A stretch of DNA of 10,011 bases from NCBI GenBank assembly GCA_027341705.1, contig DAIELO010000027.1, forward strand, positions 1 to 10,011, read 5' to 3'. This stretch comes from Caryophanales bacterium (GTDB lineage: Bacteria > Bacillota > Bacilli > Alicyclobacillales > SLC66). Every line of letters begins with the position of its first letter. The stretch's first letter is position 1. Below the pieces are notes generated by a model. It did not search any database, was not told the origin of the DNA, and worked only from the letters and a program-made list of their open reading frames with translations. The position numbers were made by a program, and so were the translations under genes. Positions 8,167 to 10,011 of this stretch are shown one piece after another.

Positions 8167-9438
8167 CTACACCCAGCCTCGTAATTCCACTGCCTCAGCA
8201 AGCCGTTTGATGCCCACCATATAGGCTGCCAAACGCATGTCTGTTTTTCTCGCTTGTGCAGTACTTACTACCGCTTCAAACGATCTCACCATCAATTCTT
8301 CCAGTCGACTCTCCACTTCTTGCTCCGTCCAATAGTATCCCTGATTATTTTGCACCCATTCAAAGTAAGAAACGATCACCCCGCCAGAATTACCCAACAC
8401 ATCCGGCACGATCAACACATCTTTGTCTGAGAGTATCCTTGTAGCTTCCATGGTGGTAGGCCCATTGGCCGCTTCTACAATAATTTTCGCCTTGATCTTG
8501 TCTGCATTGGCCATAGTGATTTGATTCTCAATCGCCGCGGGCACCAAAATATCGCAATCCAATTCAAGCAATTCTTGGTTTGAAATGGTGTTTTTAAATA
8601 GCTTCGTTACGGTGCCAAATGAATCTCGGCGCTCTAGCAGTGAATTCACATCCAGCCCACTTTCACTATAAATGGCACCATAAGCATCCGATATCGCAAT
8701 CACTTTTGCACCCGCATCATGCATGAATTTCGCGAGGTAGCTGCCCGCATTGCCAAATCCCTGCACCACCACACGGGCACCCTCCAGTGCAATGCCTTTT
8801 ACCTTTGCTGCTTCTCGGATGCAAATCGCCACACCGCGAGCCGTGGAGGTATCTCGACCAAGCGAACCGCCGAGGGCGATAGGCTTGCCAGTAATGAAAT
8901 TCGGCGAATCAAATTCGCGAATATGGCTGTATTCGTCCATCATCCACGCCATTACCTGAGAATTAGTCATCACATCTGGCGCAGGAATGTCTTTGGTTGG
9001 GCCAACTATCTGACTAATGGCTCTGACATAAGCCCGAGCCAACCGTTCTTGCTCAGGAAAGGACATGCTGCGCGGGTCACAGATCACGCCACCCTTGCCA
9101 CCGCCATAAGGCAAGTTGGCAATTCCGCATTTGACACTCATCCAAATCGAGAGCGCTTTCACTTCATCTTCCGTAACATCAGGATGAAAGCGAATTCCAC
9201 CTTTGGTCGGACCCACTGCATTGTTGTGCTGTGCTCGATACCCAGTGAATACACGTACCGTTCCATCGTCCATCGTCACGGGAAACCGGACTGTCAACGT
9301 GCGCATAGGTTCCTTTAATAGCTCATACACATCTGCCCCATACCCTAATTTGGATAATGCAAGCTTAATAATCTCTTGGGTGCTCGACAATACGTTTAAT
9401 TCTTCTTGATCTTGTGATTGAATTATACTTTGCGACAC
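8167..9438 (-). CDS. Glutamate dehydrogenase, RocG/GudB type
   Basis: Catabolic glutamate dehydrogenase of about 423 residues, essentially the full length of Bacillus RocG/GudB, carrying out oxidative deamination of glutamate to 2-oxoglutarate and ammonia. Visible landmarks (423-residue numbering): FTGYRAQHNNAVGPTKGGIR (64-83), NLPYGGGKGG (108-117) with the catalytic Lys115, DIPAPDV (150-156), the Rossmann motif GFGNAG (227-232), EAANGPTT (322-329), and the C-terminal DMRLAAYMVGIKRLAEA. A GTG at 9450 is in frame but lies inside the Shine-Dalgarno itself (AAGGTGG, 9453-9447). The GTG at 9438, 8 bases after that site, is the better start and gives an N-terminus like RocG. It is first in the operon with the permease/chemoreceptor and rocD. 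Sequence alone does not separate RocG from GudB, so no symbol is assigned. Confidence 0.93.
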   Translation of the reverse strand: MSQSIIQSQDQEELNVLSSTQEIIKLALSKLGYGADVYELLKEPMRTLTVRFPVTMDDGTVRVFTGYRAQHNNAVGPTKGGIRFHPDVTEDEVKALSIWMSVKCGIANLPYGGGKGGVICDPRSMSFPEQERLARAYVRAISQIVGPTKDIPAPDVMTNSQVMAWMMDEYSHIREFDSPNFITGKPIALGGSLGRDTSTARGVAICIREAAKVKGIALEGARVVVQGFGNAGSYLAKFMHDAGAKVIAISDAYGAIYSESGLDVNSLLERRDSFGTVTKLFKNTISNQELLELDCDILVPAAIENQITMANADKIKAKIIVEAANGPTTMEATRILSDKDVLIVPDVLGNSGGVIVSYFEWVQNNQGYYWTEQEVESRLEELMVRSFEAVVSTAQARKTDMRLAAYMVGIKRLAEAVELRGWV

Positions 9439-9446
9439 TAGACCAA

Positions 9447-9453
9447 CCACCTT
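9447..9453 (-). promoter_or_regulatory. Shine-Dalgarno that decides the glutamate dehydrogenase start
   Basis: AAGGTGG on the minus strand is one base off the AAGGAGG ideal and lies 8 bases before GTG 9438. Because it covers GTG 9450, the longer start would have no usable ribosome binding site. Confidence 0.7.
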
Positions 9454-9494
9454 TCTTAAAATGCACAGTTCCTAAAGTAATTTCACATGATCAC

Positions 9495-9523
9495 ATCATG
9501 CTAAATATATTTTCGTTTATCAA
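9495..9523 (-). promoter_or_regulatory. Candidate sigma-A promoter for the dehydrogenase operon
   Basis: On the minus strand TTGATA (9523-9518, five of six consensus positions) and CATGAT (9500-9495, four of six) are 17 bases apart, giving an expected start about 50 bases before the GTG at 9438. The perfect palindrome at 9537-9565 sits just upstream, in a position suited to an activator. A sigma-54 promoter would be expected if the neighbouring RocR-like protein works as in Bacillus subtilis, but no GG-N10-GC element is visible here, so this call is tentative. Confidence 0.35.
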
Positions 9524-9536
9524 TGCCTTTTTTTAT

Positions 9537-9565
9537 TGCATGTGCAAAATATTATTGCACATGCA
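9537..9565. promoter_or_regulatory. 29-bp perfect inverted repeat, candidate binding site for the RocR-like regulator
   Basis: TGCATGTGCAA (9537-9547) and TTGCACATGCA (9555-9565) are perfect 11-base arms around AATATTA. The site lies between the divergent glutamate dehydrogenase and RocR-like genes. Known RocR upstream activating sites in Bacillus subtilis are palindromes rich in TGCAAAA/TTTTGCA (from memory), and this site has a similar TGCAA...TTGCA core. I infer it is the operator through which the divergent regulator acts on the catabolic operon and possibly on itself. Confidence 0.6.
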
Positions 9566-9583
9566 TGCATTTCAACTTACAAT
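9555..9583 (+). promoter_or_regulatory. Candidate sigma-A promoter for the RocR-like gene
   Basis: TTGCAC at 9555-9560 and TACAAT at 9578-9583 are 17 bases apart. The -10 matches five of six positions, the -35 only three. The -35 is part of the right arm of the 29-bp palindrome, which would allow autorepression when the site is occupied. Confidence 0.4.
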
Positions 9584-9635
9584 ATAGCAAGAACGCCTTG
9601 CAATGAAATAGTTTGCATAGAGGGGAAGAACGACG

Positions 9636-10011
9636 ATGATGTTATTCGACGCGCAGACATGTGAGCTGTTATCCATTTATGAATTTCTGATTGACCGATT
9701 GGATGAAGGCATTCATGTAGTAGATAGAACCGGAAAAACGATCATTTATAATCAAAAAATGGCGGAAATGGAGTCCATGGATAAGCGGCATGTACTAAAT
9801 AAAGACGTACTTGATCTATTCACATTCCCCGACGAGGGGTACAGCACGTTGCTTCACGCATTACAATCAGGCAATTCGACCACAAGCATGAAGCAAACTT
9901 ATTTCAACCAACAAGGCAAGACCATCACTACGATTAATCACACCATGCCGATTACCATCGAAGGTAAAATCTGCGGAGCTGCGGAAATTGCAAGAGACAT
10001 CACAAAAATCG
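9636..10011 (+). CDS. rocR: RocR-like PAS-domain transcriptional activator, N-terminal part only
   Basis: The frame is open from ATG 9636 to the right edge (125 codons), so only the N-terminal sensory part is present. AGAGGGGAAG at 9619-9628 is the ribosome binding site, 7 bases before the ATG; a second ATG follows immediately at 9639. The visible part is a PAS domain: EGIHVVDRTGKTIIYNQKMAEME, split as EGIHVVDRTGKT and IIYNQKMAEME, then VLNKDVLDLF, MKQTYFNQQGK and ITTINHTMPI, then GAAEIARDITK. This closely resembles the N-terminus of Bacillus RocR, the arginine/ornithine-responsive activator of the sigma-54 (SigL) class. The AAA+ and DNA-binding domains would lie beyond the window and cannot be checked. 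It is divergent from the dehydrogenase/permease-receptor/rocD operon, the expected arrangement for its regulator. Confidence 0.8.
   Translation, partial: MMLFDAQTCELLSIYEFLIDRLDEGIHVVDRTGKTIIYNQKMAEMESMDKRHVLNKDVLDLFTFPDEGYSTLLHALQSGNSTTSMKQTYFNQQGKTITTINHTMPITIEGKICGAAEIARDITKI

Noticed and set aside
8719..9318. 199-codon open frame on the plus strand inside the dehydrogenase gene
   Set aside because: It is antisense to a strongly conserved glutamate dehydrogenase, has no ribosome binding site worth noting, and its translation is low-complexity basic residues without a recognisable domain.
9586..9600. Possible -24/-12 promoter (AAGGC...TTGCT on the minus strand)
   Set aside because: The GG and GC dinucleotides are 7 bases apart rather than 10, and it lies upstream of the palindrome rather than between it and the gene.

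Overview
This window looks like chromosome of a low-to-mid G+C Firmicute of the Bacillus/Alicyclobacillus type. The evidence is strong purine-rich Shine-Dalgarno sites, several GTG starts, Bacilli-like RocD and RocG/GudB proteins, and a RocR-like activator. No rRNA, tRNA, insertion sequence, CRISPR array or phage gene is visible. No gene-free stretch exceeds about 210 bases. The genus assignment is only an inference.

Layout: (1) 1-850, minus strand: an aromatic-acid-exporter/FUSC-type membrane protein, cut by the left edge. (2) 851-1061: a divergent intergenic region with a candidate promoter and an overlapping imperfect palindrome. (3) 1062-3944, plus strand: a tight three-gene operon made of an XRE-HTH regulator with a C-terminal periplasmic-binding-protein-like domain, a ModA/WtpA-like binding protein, and a ModB/CysT-type permease. 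It looks like a molybdate or tungstate uptake unit, but no ATPase gene follows. (4) 3942-3993: a hairpin between convergent genes. (5) 9438-4007, minus strand: a second tight operon of NAD(P)-type glutamate dehydrogenase, a 974-residue amino-acid permease/chemoreceptor fusion, and ornithine aminotransferase (RocD). (6) 9439-9635: a divergent intergenic region with a perfect 29-bp inverted repeat. (7) 9636-10011, plus strand: the PAS-containing N-terminus of a RocR-like activator, cut by the right edge.

Regions 4 to 7 form an arginine/ornithine/glutamate catabolic locus. Ornithine is transaminated by RocD, and glutamate is deaminated to 2-oxoglutarate by the dehydrogenase. The transporter occupies the place where an ordinary RocE-like permease would be expected. 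The divergent PAS regulator probably controls the operon through the palindrome.

The standout observation is the middle gene. A 14-helix APC-superfamily amino-acid transporter is continuous, in one open frame, with a two-helix membrane anchor, a HAMP domain and a complete methyl-accepting chemotaxis signalling domain. There is no separate extracellular ligand-binding domain. This suggests a 'transceptor' in which substrate occupancy or transport is reported directly to the chemotaxis machinery, and it is encoded inside the catabolic operon for the same class of nutrient.
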